Position numbers and translations under genes: made by a program
The notes under the pieces: model-generated
The model's database searches: none
What the model was told of the DNA's origin: nothing
Seen by the model: the letters and a program-made list of their open reading frames with translations, nothing else
Part shown: positions 35,051 to 44,011 of the stretch, piece after piece
Layout: every line of letters begins with the position of its first letter
Position numbering within the stretch: position 1 is the stretch's first letter
Assembly: GCA_040007355.1 (NCBI GenBank)
Contig: JBDTVE010000251.1
Location: forward strand, 1 to 64,000
Source: JACMLD01 sp040007355
Lineage (GTDB): Bacteria > Bacteroidota > Bacteroidia > Chitinophagales > Chitinophagaceae
Direction: 5' to 3'
DNA length: 64,000 nucleotides

Positions 35051-37555
35051 TTACGGAACACTGTTAAAACCTCGTGCGAGACCGGTTTTCAGATCCTGGT
35101 AATTTAGAAAATAGATAAACCGTAGCGTTACTTCATTGCCATGCGGCTGGCTAAACAGGCTGCCCAGGTTTTTTGTATACAACCTGTTTCGGGTACCATC
35201 CAGCGCATTCAGGTAATCGTTACCCAGCCAGTTTTTATATCCCAGGATGATCTTGCTGCCCAAACTGAAATCCCAGGTATAAAAAACATCCAGATTGAAA
35301 ATATTGTAGTTGGCATTGTAGTCGGACGGTTTCATATCAAACCTTTCTGTCCAGTAACCATCGGGGTTAGAATAATACAGGTTTGTATTCTCCAGCTTAT
35401 TCCAATAATGCCTTGCCCTGAAAGTCAGATTCATGCGCGATGTGAAATTGTAAGTTCCGCTAAGGATAGACGTTACATCGGTAAATTTCCGGCGGGAAAG
35501 AACGGGTTGGGAAGCATTGTCGAAAATAAATGATCTGCCGTTGTTGGCAAGCCCCCATTGGCCATTGTCGTGCCGCCGCCGAACAGAGGCCTCCACTGTC
35601 AATTTATCACTAAACCGGTAGCGTGCGCCCAGGGTTACGGAGTTATAGGGATCATTGGGCAGCGGGCCTTCGGCAAAACCTATGTTCCAGCTTACAAAAA
35701 ATTTTTTCCGGCTATCGCTGCTGCCGCTGGCAAAGGCGGAGTAATAAGGCGATCGCTTTAACATTTTTCCAGGTGTTTGTAATTCAAAATAGTCGTTGTA
35801 CCAGAATGGCTGAATGGGCAGGCTGATGGTGAGGTCCCAGAAATTATTGAATATCCAGAATACCGATGGTTTAAATTCTGTGGCCTGGTAGCCAAAAGGT
35901 TTATACAAATAAGATTGCAGCGCTGTAAACGCATAACGTTGGTTCAGAAAGGTATTGGTGCCCTGGAAGATATTGTAGCTAAGTTCTCCCACCGTGATTA
36001 CTTCATTGGCTACCTGTAAATAGCCCAGGTCGTTGGGATCATATTTGTCGGATTCAATATTGTTATTTACAAACCACTGCCATTTACCGCTTACCTTTCC
36101 AAACTGGGTTTCATTACTGAATCCATCATATCCGCCATTGCCAAATATCTTACTGTAACGCGGTTTCACACTCAGGTTGTAGGTATTGTATTTATCGTAG
36201 AGCACCACATCCAGCGCGGTTGTATTGGCATCATTGGCATTACCGTTGCGTATGGTATTGGTGTTTGTAAATGTAATGGAAGAACGGTTTTTCAGCGCCT
36301 GGTCCAGCACAATAACATTGTAATTGGCAAGCGCTTCAGTAGTGATCATAGAATCTTTGCCGGTAGTTATATTGTGGATTTGCGCATGTACGGCTTCAGT
36401 GACAGCATTAAAAATGCCAATACCCAGGTTATGCTTGTTGCGACCGGAAAATTTTATTGCATTGTATAGTCGGGTTACATCGGGATTTTTTACGACTCGG
36501 TAATTGGCGCTGGTGTCAGTAAAATTCTTTACTTTATAATAACCGGTAGGCGTTCTACCAACGCGGCGACTGTAAAAAATACCTGCCTTATTAAACAGCT
36601 CCGTTCCCTCGGTAAAAAAGGGCCTGTTCTCTTTAAACTGCTGCTCAAAAGGGGTAATATTATTGACCACGTTATCGGAAATGACCTGTCCAAAATCGGG
36701 TATCAGGGTGGCATCCAGTGTAAAGCTTTCATTGAGGCCGTATTTTACATCCAAGCCACCGCTTTTCAACCATTCATTGCTGTACCCGGTCTTTTGCCCG
36801 GGTGTGCTCCTGAACCCCCCGCTTACATAGGGCGAGAAGCTTAACCGAAGGGGGGGCGCCAGTTGCCGCAGTCCTTTCAGGTAACCAAACTGATTTACAA
36901 AGCCGTTGTTATTGGGGTTGACTTCATTCCAGAAGGCCGCTTCGTTATCATGACGACTAAAACGCAGGAAATTGATGCCCCAGTCCTGTATATTGGTTTT
37001 GGCGAACCGTAAGGAAAAATAAGGGATTTTCAACTCTACCGTCCAGCCGTCTTTTTGCATTTCCACTTTGCTTTCCCAAACGGCGTCCCAGCTTAGATCG
37101 CCATAAATACCAAAATCCGGTTTGGCAGCGGATGATATTCTTGCATCTGTTTGCACGTTACGGGTTGTAACCAGAAACTGGTAGGCATTCTGGCGATCGC
37201 CATAGGTATCAATAAAAACCGAAAAATAGTCAACATCGGCCCTATTTTCATTGTCGCGTGTGGTAAATTGCTTTCTAATTGCGGTGGGCGTTTCGTAGAG
37301 ATAAGCGCCGATATAAATCGCCGCATCATCATATAATACTTTTACGGTTGTTTTAACCTTTGAAGACTTGCCAAAAACGGGAGTATTGGTTATAAAACCC
37401 ACCGCTTCCGGAACATCTTTCCAGACACTGTCTGTCAGTGAGCCATCTATCCGCGGGGGGGCGGGTGTTTTAATAGCCTGCAGGCTTTTGTGCTGTGCGT
37501 AGGCTGTAAAGCCCAAGACACAAAAAAGCAGCGCCGGTAAGATAGATAGTCTCAT
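35051..37555 (-). CDS. DUF5916 outer-membrane-type protein with CBM9-like domain
   Basis: An 834-residue exported protein. A signal peptide of about 20 residues ends 'AYAQ'. Residues about 25-230 form a CBM9-like beta-sandwich ('PPRIDGSLTDSVWKDVPEA', 'VKVLYDDAAIYIGAYLYET', 'WTVELKIPYFSLRF'). The remainder matches DUF5916, a beta-strand-rich region likely forming an outer membrane barrel ('LDATLIPDFGQVISDNVVNN', 'FKENRPFFTEGTELFN'). Often annotated as carbohydrate-binding family 9-like; true ligand unknown. No SusC/SusD partner nearby. A promoter with exact -7 consensus lies upstream. Confidence 0.9.
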   Translation of the reverse strand: MRLSILPALLFCVLGFTAYAQHKSLQAIKTPAPPRIDGSLTDSVWKDVPEAVGFITNTPVFGKSSKVKTTVKVLYDDAAIYIGAYLYETPTAIRKQFTTRDNENRADVDYFSVFIDTYGDRQNAYQFLVTTRNVQTDARISSAAKPDFGIYGDLSWDAVWESKVEMQKDGWTVELKIPYFSLRFAKTNIQDWGINFLRFSRHDNEAAFWNEVNPNNNGFVNQFGYLKGLRQLAPPLRLSFSPYVSGGFRSTPGQKTGYSNEWLKSGGLDVKYGLNESFTLDATLIPDFGQVISDNVVNNITPFEQQFKENRPFFTEGTELFNKAGIFYSRRVGRTPTGYYKVKNFTDTSANYRVVKNPDVTRLYNAIKFSGRNKHNLGIGIFNAVTEAVHAQIHNITTGKDSMITTEALANYNVIVLDQALKNRSSITFTNTNTIRNGNANDANTTALDVVLYDKYNTYNLSVKPRYSKIFGNGGYDGFSNETQFGKVSGKWQWFVNNNIESDKYDPNDLGYLQVANEVITVGELSYNIFQGTNTFLNQRYAFTALQSYLYKPFGYQATEFKPSVFWIFNNFWDLTISLPIQPFWYNDYFELQTPGKMLKRSPYYSAFASGSSDSRKKFFVSWNIGFAEGPLPNDPYNSVTLGARYRFSDKLTVEASVRRRHDNGQWGLANNGRSFIFDNASQPVLSRRKFTDVTSILSGTYNFTSRMNLTFRARHYWNKLENTNLYYSNPDGYWTERFDMKPSDYNANYNIFNLDVFYTWDFSLGSKIILGYKNWLGNDYLNALDGTRNRLYTKNLGSLFSQPHGNEVTLRFIYFLNYQDLKTGLARGFNSVP

Positions 37556-37570
37556 GATTGGTTATCGTGC

Positions 37571-37605
37571 CAAAAATAACAGAAAAACGGCAGCCTCTTT
37601 TCAAA
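37571..37605 (-). promoter_or_regulatory. promoter of the DUF5916 gene
   Basis: On the minus strand TTTG (37605-37602), a 23-nt spacer, and TATTTTTG (37578-37571), an exact -7 match. The -7 box ends 15 nt before the ATG at 37555, predicting a leader of about 10 nt. Confidence 0.55.
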
Positions 37606-37937
37606 TTAAAGCACAAATACCCAGGCTAATGGTTTATACTTAATTTCAAAAAGTACCTGGTAGCTAACCCCTTCATTTAAAACTAGTGAATTTTGGGAAT
37701 TGGCTAGCATGCCTAACAGAACTTTGTTGCGGGCGCAGCCATCATCGTTTCAGGTGCAATGCTATTTGATTACGGCGGATAGTAGCAGGAGGCGCTTGAA
37801 CATAAATGGTTCTGCTCGTCGCGCACCAGAATATTTGTCAGTAACCCCGGCATTTATCACTTTTGGCGCCCCGGCATCAACCTGTATTAGTACTAGCCCC
37901 TGGCCAATCAGGCCTGGGCAGCCAGTAAAAAGACCCA
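37606..37937. other. 332-nt intergenic region, no supported gene
   Basis: A plus-strand frame of 88 codons (37700-37966) has basic, low-order sequence and runs into the 3' end of the S24 regulator gene; I treat it as spurious. No hairpin terminator seen. Confidence 0.4.
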
Positions 37938-38687
37938 TTAATTCATCCGTTTTTTTAACGTACTAACCTGGTCCTGCAGGTTGGTAACCAGGTTGGCGAG
38001 TTGGTTCACATCCCAGCGGTTTTGCTGGCTTGCCTTGGTAATCACCATCTGTGCCTGCCATAATTCCAGCACGTCTTCCGCTTCCACATGGTAAGGCTGG
38101 TAAGAGGGATTGTCGCTTACCAGCGTAAGCTTGCTTTTGGAACGGCCGTTTTTTACGATCCGTTTGTACACGATGCCCTCCTGTCTTGATATTACAATAT
38201 AGGTATTGCTGCTTTTTACATGCTCCAGGCTTTCAACTTTTTCTCCCACTATTACCGAACCGCTGGGCGTTGGTAGCATAGAATCACCAATTATTTCAAA
38301 TGCACGGTAGGTACCGGGTGCCAGCATGGGCAGGGTAAAAGTATTCAGCTCATCAACAAATTCAGGGTCTGCATAGCCCGCCAGGTAACCTGCTGCGGCC
38401 TTAACCGGAACAAATTGTATATCAGCGGTTCCGGACGCCAGCTTGGAGGCCCGTCGCCTGGCCAGGAAATTACTCTTTGTATCCCCCAGGTCTTTCAGCA
38501 GGAGATCATCCAGCGAAAGTTTGAAAATATTACCGATATTTTCCAGCACCTCAATTCTGGGCTCGGCCCTTTCTTCTTCGTAGGCGCCCAGCAGCGACCG
38601 CTTGATCTTTAATTTATTGGCAAATTCTTCCTGTGTCCAGCCACGCAGGCGACGGAGATAGCGTAAATTTTTTCCGGCGAATGTCAT
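37938..38687 (-). CDS. XRE family transcriptional regulator with S24 (LexA-like) peptidase domain
   Basis: A 249-residue repressor. The N-terminal helix-turn-helix (about 1-60) reads 'RYLRRLRGWTQEEFANKLKI' and 'RSLLGAYEEERAEPRIEVLE'. The C-terminal S24 domain has a likely self-cleavage region 'VKAAAGYLAGYAD', the catalytic Ser in 'GDSMLPT' (about 136) and Lys in 'VYKRIV' (about 175). Both catalytic residues are present, so damage-induced autocleavage as in LexA/CI is plausible. The C-terminal helix 'NQLANLVTNLQDQVSTLKKRM' may be a coiled coil. A palindrome overlaps its promoter, suggesting autoregulation. Confidence 0.9.
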   Translation of the reverse strand: MTFAGKNLRYLRRLRGWTQEEFANKLKIKRSLLGAYEEERAEPRIEVLENIGNIFKLSLDDLLLKDLGDTKSNFLARRRASKLASGTADIQFVPVKAAAGYLAGYADPEFVDELNTFTLPMLAPGTYRAFEIIGDSMLPTPSGSVIVGEKVESLEHVKSSNTYIVISRQEGIVYKRIVKNGRSKSKLTLVSDNPSYQPYHVEAEDVLELWQAQMVITKASQQNRWDVNQLANLVTNLQDQVSTLKKRMN

Positions 38688-38697
38688 AACTAATTAA

Positions 38698-38734
38698 TTT
38701 AGTGCTAAAATACTAATTTTTTTGACAAAACAAA
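38698..38734 (-). promoter_or_regulatory. promoter with overlapping palindromes of the S24 regulator
   Basis: On the minus strand TTTG (38734-38731), 18-nt spacer, TATTTTAG (38712-38705; 7 of 8 to consensus). TTTAG-TG-CTAAA (38698-38709) and TTAGT-N8-ACTAA (38699-38716) overlap the -7 box, the position expected of an autorepression operator. Confidence 0.5.
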
Positions 38735-38852
38735 TTTTTTTTGAGTGAAAACCATATGCGCCTGATCGGCATGCCGCCGTTATCAGCACCGTTCATGTAT
38801 CTACGGCCGCTACCAATCTTATACCTGTTTCTTATGGCTTTTAAATTCTTCA

Positions 38853-38860
38853 TAGCTTTG
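38853..38860 (+). promoter_or_regulatory. -7 box of surE
   Basis: TAGCTTTG, an exact TAnnTTTG match, 4 nt before the surE ATG at 38865. TTTC (38828-38831) lies 21 nt upstream as a weak -33. The spacing predicts a leaderless mRNA. Confidence 0.5.
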
Positions 38861-38864
38861 GAGC

Positions 38865-39659
38865 ATGGCCAAAGCAAGCAAAAAGAAAAAAGAGCTGCCT
38901 GTTATACTTATTACGAACGACGATGGGGTGACGGCTCCAGGCATCCGAAACCTGGCGGAAGCGGTAAAAGACCTGGGTAAGATTGTGGTAGTAGCCCCCG
39001 ACAAACCCCAGAGTGGTATGGGACATGCCATTACCATTGGACAGCCATTGCGTTTGCACCCCGTTCAGTTTCTGGATGGCGTAGAGGCGTACGGATGCAG
39101 TGGTACGCCGGTCGATTGCGTAAAACTGGCCGTGGATAAAGTGCTTCACCGCAAACCGGATATCTGCCTGAGCGGCATTAATCATGGCGCCAATCATTCC
39201 ATCAATGTTATTTACAGCGGCACCATGAGTGCAGCGGTTGAGGCCGCTATTGAAAGCATTCCGTCCATTGGTTTTTCTCTGCTGGATTACAGCATTGAAG
39301 CAGATTTTACCGCTGCCCGCAAATATGTACGCATACTGACCGAGAAAATGTTGCGGAGCGCCCCCGAAAAACACATGATCCTGAATGTAAACATACCGTC
39401 TGTGGCGGAAGAATTGATAAACGGAATAAAGATATGTCGCCAGGCTTATGCAAAATACGACGAAGATTTTATAGAACGCAATGACCCCAATAACCGCAAA
39501 TACTACTGGCTTACCGGGGAGTTTAAAAATATGGACAAAGGGCGCGATACCGATGTGTGGGCGCTGGAAAATAATTATGTTAGCGTGGTGCCCGTACAAT
39601 TTGATTTAACCAATTACGTTTTAAAAACTAAATTGGAAAAAAAATGGAAGCTGTCGTAA
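38865..39659 (+). CDS. surE: 5'-nucleotidase SurE
   Basis: A 264-residue metal-dependent nucleoside 5'-monophosphate phosphatase of the SurE family, cytoplasmic. Motifs: 'LITNDDGVTAPGIRNLAEAV' (metal-binding Asp-Asp), 'VVVAPDKPQSGMGHAIT', 'GTPVDCVKLAV', 'SGINHGANHSINVIYSGTMSAAVEA'. Start ATG 38865 directly follows a -7 box. The stop codon overlaps the next gene's ATG (TAATG at 39657-39661), indicating coupling. In many Bacteroidota surE neighbours lpxB; here no lpxB follows. Confidence 0.95.
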   Translation: MAKASKKKKELPVILITNDDGVTAPGIRNLAEAVKDLGKIVVVAPDKPQSGMGHAITIGQPLRLHPVQFLDGVEAYGCSGTPVDCVKLAVDKVLHRKPDICLSGINHGANHSINVIYSGTMSAAVEAAIESIPSIGFSLLDYSIEADFTAARKYVRILTEKMLRSAPEKHMILNVNIPSVAEELINGIKICRQAYAKYDEDFIERNDPNNRKYYWLTGEFKNMDKGRDTDVWALENNYVSVVPVQFDLTNYVLKTKLEKKWKLS

Positions 39660-39958
39660 TGCTCAAAAAAGACAATATACGGTTTGGTCTGGTACTGGGC
39701 TTCCTGGGCCCCCTCCTGGGAATGCTGATGTATTACTTTGTCGCTTTTTATCGGCACAACGTAAGTTTTACCGAGTTCCTGGGATACCTGCGCCAATACA
39801 AAACGCTGCTGACGGCCGTGAGCAGCATATCCCTGGTGGCCAACGCGGTGCTTTTTACTTTTTATGTAAATGCCCGGAAAGACCAAACAATCAAAGGCAT
39901 TTTCCTTGCTACCCTTATTTATGGCATCGGCGTATTGCTTATCAAAGTAGTCGGGTAA
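39659..39958 (+). CDS. small three-helix membrane protein coupled to surE
   Basis: A 99-residue integral membrane protein with hydrophobic segments at about residues 8-26 ('FGLVLGFLGPLLGMLMYYF'), 45-66 and 75-95. Small hypothetical membrane proteins like this often follow surE in this phylum; function unknown. ATG 39659 overlaps the surE stop (TAATG). An ATG 15 nt upstream is possible but less likely. Confidence 0.7.
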   Translation: MLKKDNIRFGLVLGFLGPLLGMLMYYFVAFYRHNVSFTEFLGYLRQYKTLLTAVSSISLVANAVLFTFYVNARKDQTIKGIFLATLIYGIGVLLIKVVG

Positions 39959-40640
39959 TTATCCTTGATGCTGCCCGGTGCCCGGTCTGTTATAATTATC
40001 TGCCCATTCTCCAGCACTTGCTGGTTACCGGTACCAACAAACCAATTCGGGTCTGTCCACAATATATCCTGAGCCTGCATCCCCTGCCTTTTTCATACGC
40101 GTCACCGGGGCTTAATGCCAACCCGTTAATCCATCATACGCATTAATGAAGGCTTTTCCGCGACTTCATTAATAGATAGCCATAAACCACCTTCTCCATT
40201 CGGGGTATTTTTTATGTTTTGCCTGCAACTGCAAATTGGGATGTTTGCAATAGGTTCAAATATCTCTTTGTGGCGCCGGGTTCTATAAAAATACCCATAG
40301 GATTGTATTGCTCACGAGTAATATAGTTGACAAATTTGGGCTGGGGATTGATGATTACCGGGTGCAACAAGTTTAACGAAATTAATGATCCGGTTCGGGG
40401 TTTCCGGCATGGTTTAACAATTCCAGTTTCTTGTGAAAAACCATCCTTCCGGTAAAATTACAATTCAATAAAACCGGTAAAAATGAAACTCCCACTGTTA
40501 CTTTTTTATTATCCTGTCCTTTTCTTTCAAAAGTGCTGCCAGCAACCGCCCATGTCTATTACGCCGGCATTTGGAAATACGAAACCCGTTTAGTTTTAGT
40601 CCAAAACCATCGCGTTTATAATTACTTTAAAACGCTAATT

Positions 40641-40820
40641 GTGAAACGTCTTATCGTTTTGTCGATCTCCATTTTCGTTTATTTGAATAATGCATCGTCG
40701 CAGATATGGAACAACTGGATTGATGCAGGTGCGGCATACAGGTATCTTTTAAATTCCCCTCGTATCGTTGTAAAGGATATACGTTCGGTCGTATGCGCCA
40801 TACTTCAGCCGTTCTTATGA
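40641..40820 (+). pseudogene. possible truncated secreted protein gene
   Basis: A GTG-initiated frame of 59 codons begins with a good signal peptide 'MKRLIVLSISIFVYLNNASSQ' followed by 'IWNNWIDAGAAYRYLL'. It then runs into repeat copy B (from 40803) and stops. It looks like the 5' end of a gene interrupted or replaced by the repeat. It could also be a genuine tiny exported peptide, or chance. Not recognised. Confidence 0.3.
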
Positions 40821-41109
40821 TGGCTTTAGTACAAAGCTCAGGTAAAATGCAGATTCATCAACTGTTGATAAAACGAGGCGGCTTTGCGGGTACTGTTGTC
40901 AGACCTCGAGAAAATGTTCCTTTCTCTGGCCGGCGGTGCGCGGCATGCAAAGCCCCGAAGGTATGTAAGCTATCAGCGAAGAATGCAGCACTTCGTAATG
41001 CCCGGCCCGCTTTAAGGCCGTTGTATTAAAAGAATTTATTGAAAATATCGCGGAAGCAGATCCTTCCTAAGGTCAGGATAACAATGATGAGGGTCAGGAT
41101 GACAAGAAA
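40803..41109 (+). repeat. dispersed intergenic repeat, copy B
   Basis: Matches copy A (21079-21280) in a left block (40803-40840) and a right block (40998-41109); the middle is longer and unrelated. In the core 41020-41079, 54 of 60 positions agree by eye. It lies 65 nt upstream of the CocE-type hydrolase gene. Confidence 0.6.
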
Positions 41110-41174
41110 GATCGGAATGGCAAAGATTTGATAACTTTCATATCTTTAATATCATCTCAATCACTTCACTATTT

Positions 41175-43025
41175 ATGAAAAGAATTATCGGTCTGGCCTT
41201 CTTTACAATTACTATTTTTTCTTTTGTATTTGGCCAAACAAACAATAAAAAAATATTATACCGCAAGGTAACGGCTATGATACCCATGCGCGATGGGGTT
41301 AAACTCTATACCACCATTTTTGAACCGGTGAACGCAGACTCGGCTGTACCCATATTGCTGCAGCGCACGCCCTATGGTGCGGAACGCAGTCAGTACAAAG
41401 ACCCCGTTTTCAGCCTTGAGGGCTGGTCGCAAATGTGGCCCATGACCGAAGAAGGATATATTTTTGTTATACAGGATATCCGCGGCAAATATAAAAGCGA
41501 AGGCAGTATGCAGATACACCAACCCCTGGTGCATGCCACGCAAAAGGGCGCCATTGATGAAAGTACCGATACCTATGACGCCATTGACTGGCTCATAAAA
41601 AATACGCCCAATAACAATGGCAAAGCAGGTATACTGGGTATCTCCTATCCCGGCTGGCTGGCCCTGGTAGGCTCGGTAGATCCACACCCGGCATTAAAGG
41701 CCTCTTCAGAACAGGCTTGTATGAGCGATCTGTTCCTGGGAGATGATTTTCACCACAACGGTGCTTTCCGTTTAAGCTATGGCATGGAATATACCTATGA
41801 ACTGGAATTTGATAAAACCACGGACAGTGATTTCCCCTTTCCGCAATTTGACCTGTTTGACTGGTACCTGCAATTGGGTTCGCTTAAAAACGTAAACGAA
41901 AAATATTTCCATCATAAAATCCCCACCTGGAACAATTTTGTACAACACCCCAATTACGATTCTTTCTGGCAAAAAAACTCGCCACTTAACTATGTACAAT
42001 ATGCACAGGTACCTCAATTACATGTGGGCGGATATTACGACCAGGAAGATCTCAACGGACCGCAGCTGATGTATGCTCATATGGAGCAAAAAGACAGTTT
42101 TAACCGCAATCATATTGTGCTGGGTCCCTGGAACCATGGGCAATGGTCAAGGGAAAAAGCAGACAGTCTGGGCAAAATTGCTTTTGGCAGTAATACGGCG
42201 GAATGGTTTAAACGGCTTCAACAGAAATGGTTCGACTACTGGTTGAAAGGGATCGGTGATGGAAAATTTGAAGAAGCCTATTGTTTTCAGACGGGCAGCA
42301 ACCAATGGAAAACCTATACGAGCTGGCCCCCCAAAGAAGCCCTTAAAAAAAATTTATACGCTGTGGCGGGTAACAAGGCATCTTTTGCGGCGCCGGTTGC
42401 TACCGGCGGAAGCATTTCCTATACCAGCGACCCGGCCCGGCCTGTTCCCTATCGCATCCAACCCATAGAAGCCACTTATGGAAAGGGCAGCCGCTGGCGG
42501 CCCTGGCAGGTGGAAGACCAACGTTTTGTTTATACCCGGCCCGATGTGATCAGCTTTAGCACGGACTCCCTGAGGGATGATCTGACCGTAACCGGCCAGC
42601 TAACCACCCACCTGTTTGCCAGTACAACAGGCACGGATGCCGATTGGATTGTAAAACTGGTGGATGTATATCCCGCGTTTTACCAGGATAATATACTGAT
42701 GAGCGGTTATCAGTTACCGGTAGCCATGGAAGTATTCAGGGGCCGGTTTAGGAAAAGTTTTACCAACCCCCAAGCCCTGGTTCCCAACCAACCCACGGAA
42801 TTCATCATTGATTTGCACCAGATCAACCATACCTTTTTAAAAGGCCACCATATCATGATACAGGTGCAAAGCAGCTGGTTCCCGGTGATAGACCGCAATC
42901 CCCAAAAATTTATACCGAATATTTTCGAGGCAAAAGAAAGCGATTTTATAAAGGCGAAACAGACCATTTATTTCTCTGCCCGCTACCCGACCCATATTGA
43001 ATTACCCGTGATGCCCCAACACTGA
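41175..43025 (+). CDS. exported CocE/NonD family hydrolase (X-Pro peptidase/acylase-like)
   Basis: A 616-residue enzyme with a signal peptide of about 20 residues ('...FSFVFGQ'). The alpha/beta hydrolase domain reads 'MIPMRDGVKLYTTIFEPV', 'YIFVIQDIRGKYKSEG', nucleophile 'GISYPGW' (Ser about 157), and 'IVLGPWNHGQWS' with the catalytic His. The C-terminal jelly-roll domain includes 'DVISFSTDSLRDDLTVTGQL' and 'HHIMIQVQSSWFPVIDRNP'. The family includes alpha-amino acid ester hydrolases, cocaine esterase and X-Pro dipeptidyl peptidase-like enzymes. Most like alpha-amino acid ester hydrolases and glutaryl acylases. Periplasmic; substrate not predictable. Confidence 0.9.
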   Translation: MKRIIGLAFFTITIFSFVFGQTNNKKILYRKVTAMIPMRDGVKLYTTIFEPVNADSAVPILLQRTPYGAERSQYKDPVFSLEGWSQMWPMTEEGYIFVIQDIRGKYKSEGSMQIHQPLVHATQKGAIDESTDTYDAIDWLIKNTPNNNGKAGILGISYPGWLALVGSVDPHPALKASSEQACMSDLFLGDDFHHNGAFRLSYGMEYTYELEFDKTTDSDFPFPQFDLFDWYLQLGSLKNVNEKYFHHKIPTWNNFVQHPNYDSFWQKNSPLNYVQYAQVPQLHVGGYYDQEDLNGPQLMYAHMEQKDSFNRNHIVLGPWNHGQWSREKADSLGKIAFGSNTAEWFKRLQQKWFDYWLKGIGDGKFEEAYCFQTGSNQWKTYTSWPPKEALKKNLYAVAGNKASFAAPVATGGSISYTSDPARPVPYRIQPIEATYGKGSRWRPWQVEDQRFVYTRPDVISFSTDSLRDDLTVTGQLTTHLFASTTGTDADWIVKLVDVYPAFYQDNILMSGYQLPVAMEVFRGRFRKSFTNPQALVPNQPTEFIIDLHQINHTFLKGHHIMIQVQSSWFPVIDRNPQKFIPNIFEAKESDFIKAKQTIYFSARYPTHIELPVMPQH

Positions 43026-43215
43026 TAGCTACTGAAACCAGGACTAAGCGCCGGGCAGGCAGCGGTGTTTGCCCGCAACAGCGCTGCCCAAAGTTTTACT
43101 GTACAAGGGTGCGACGCAAACATGCCGACCATTGGTACAGTGGCCTGGTACATTTGCTTCAAAAAAAAATGCCCCGGCGGAATATCGAACTTTTATCGTT
43201 AACCAATTTATTTGT

Positions 43216-43695
43216 ATGCTCAGTTTCAAACGCACGGTTTACAATGACCCCGATTTTTTATTGCTGGTAAACCAGCTTGACGAAGATCTGAGAAACCGGT
43301 ACCAGGAGTACCAGGATATATTTACACCGCTGAACAAAATGGATAACACGGTAAAGGTGATTGTTGCGTATAACGAAAACCAGGCTCTAGGCTGCGGCGC
43401 ACTCCGCCCCATGCAGGAAGAACATACCATTGAATTAAAGCGGATGTTTGTACATCCTTCCAGTCGCGGCCGCGGCATCAGCAAAGAATTATTAAAAGAA
43501 CTGGAGAACTGGGCCATTGAACAGGGCAATACATCTATTCTTTTGGAAACCGGTATAAGACAGCCAGAAGCTATTGCATTGTACCAGCAATCGGGTTATA
43601 CGGTTACCGAGGCTTTTGGCGACTACCGGCATATAGAAGCATCCATGTGTATGAAAAAAGAAGTGGACCCGCGGAAATCTCCTGTATCCCGATAA
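43216..43695 (+). CDS. GNAT family N-acetyltransferase
   Basis: A 159-residue acetyltransferase. The GNAT core includes 'KVIVAYNENQALGCGALRPM', the acetyl-CoA loop 'KRMFVHPSSRGRGISKELL' (Q/RxxGxG/A type) and 'ILLETGIRQPEAIALYQQSGYT'. The frame is open to 43069, but the ATG at 43216 begins the domain and follows a -7-like TTTATTTG. Acceptor unknown. Monocistronic downstream of the CocE-type gene. Confidence 0.88.
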   Translation: MLSFKRTVYNDPDFLLLVNQLDEDLRNRYQEYQDIFTPLNKMDNTVKVIVAYNENQALGCGALRPMQEEHTIELKRMFVHPSSRGRGISKELLKELENWAIEQGNTSILLETGIRQPEAIALYQQSGYTVTEAFGDYRHIEASMCMKKEVDPRKSPVSR

Positions 43696-43934
43696 GCAAT
43701 TTCAATCCGGGCAAGCAGGCTTATCGCCAGCGGCAAACCTTAGGCAACATTAAAATCCACCAGCACCCAGCCCAGACCAGTCATCGCACTAATCATTTCT
43801 CATACTATCCGCAGTCTGAAACCCCGATATTTTTGATTCTTATTTTTCTTAAGCGCAGCCCCAACAAGTAGGTTGCTGCACGTTTTCATTTAATAATCAT
43901 TTAACCCTGTGTTCGCTAACCATTGCCATTAAAT
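43696..43934. other. intergenic region upstream of gltA
   Basis: About 240 nt with no supported gene or strong hairpin. It lies between the GNAT gene and the citrate synthase promoter at 43935. Confidence 0.4.
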
Positions 43935-43966
43935 TTTGTTTCAGCAGCCTAGTTTGGCTAACTTAG
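43935..43966 (+). promoter_or_regulatory. promoter of citrate synthase
   Basis: TTTG (43935-43938), 20-nt spacer, TAACTTAG (43959-43966; 7 of 8 to TAnnTTTG), 45 nt before the ATG at 44012. Confidence 0.45.
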
Positions 43967-44011
43967 CCGCAAGCTGGAAATCATTCCTTCATCTATATAT
44001 AAAAGGTTCTC

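Larger units (their letters stand above)
39959..41174. other. 1.2-kb region of probable decayed sequence
   Basis: No intact gene. The minus strand carries coherent-looking but broken frames: 40212-40457 (81 codons, no usable start, including 'FVNYITREQYNPMGIFIEPG'), then another frame with 'EIFEPIANIPICSCRQN', and a third with 'DILWTDPNWFVGTG'. 40142-40151 and 40164-40173 are perfect 10-bp inverted arms. On the plus strand 40641-40820 could encode a truncated secreted peptide. Repeat copy B fills 40803-41109. Confidence 0.45.

Noticed and set aside
37700..37966. 88-codon plus-strand frame antisense to the S24 regulator 3' end
   Set aside because: Low-order sequence rich in S, P and R, partly antisense to a well supported gene.
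43050..43090. Inverted repeat GGCAGCG/CGCTGCC after the CocE-type gene
   Set aside because: Short 7-bp arms with a long loop and no U-tract; not convincing as a terminator.
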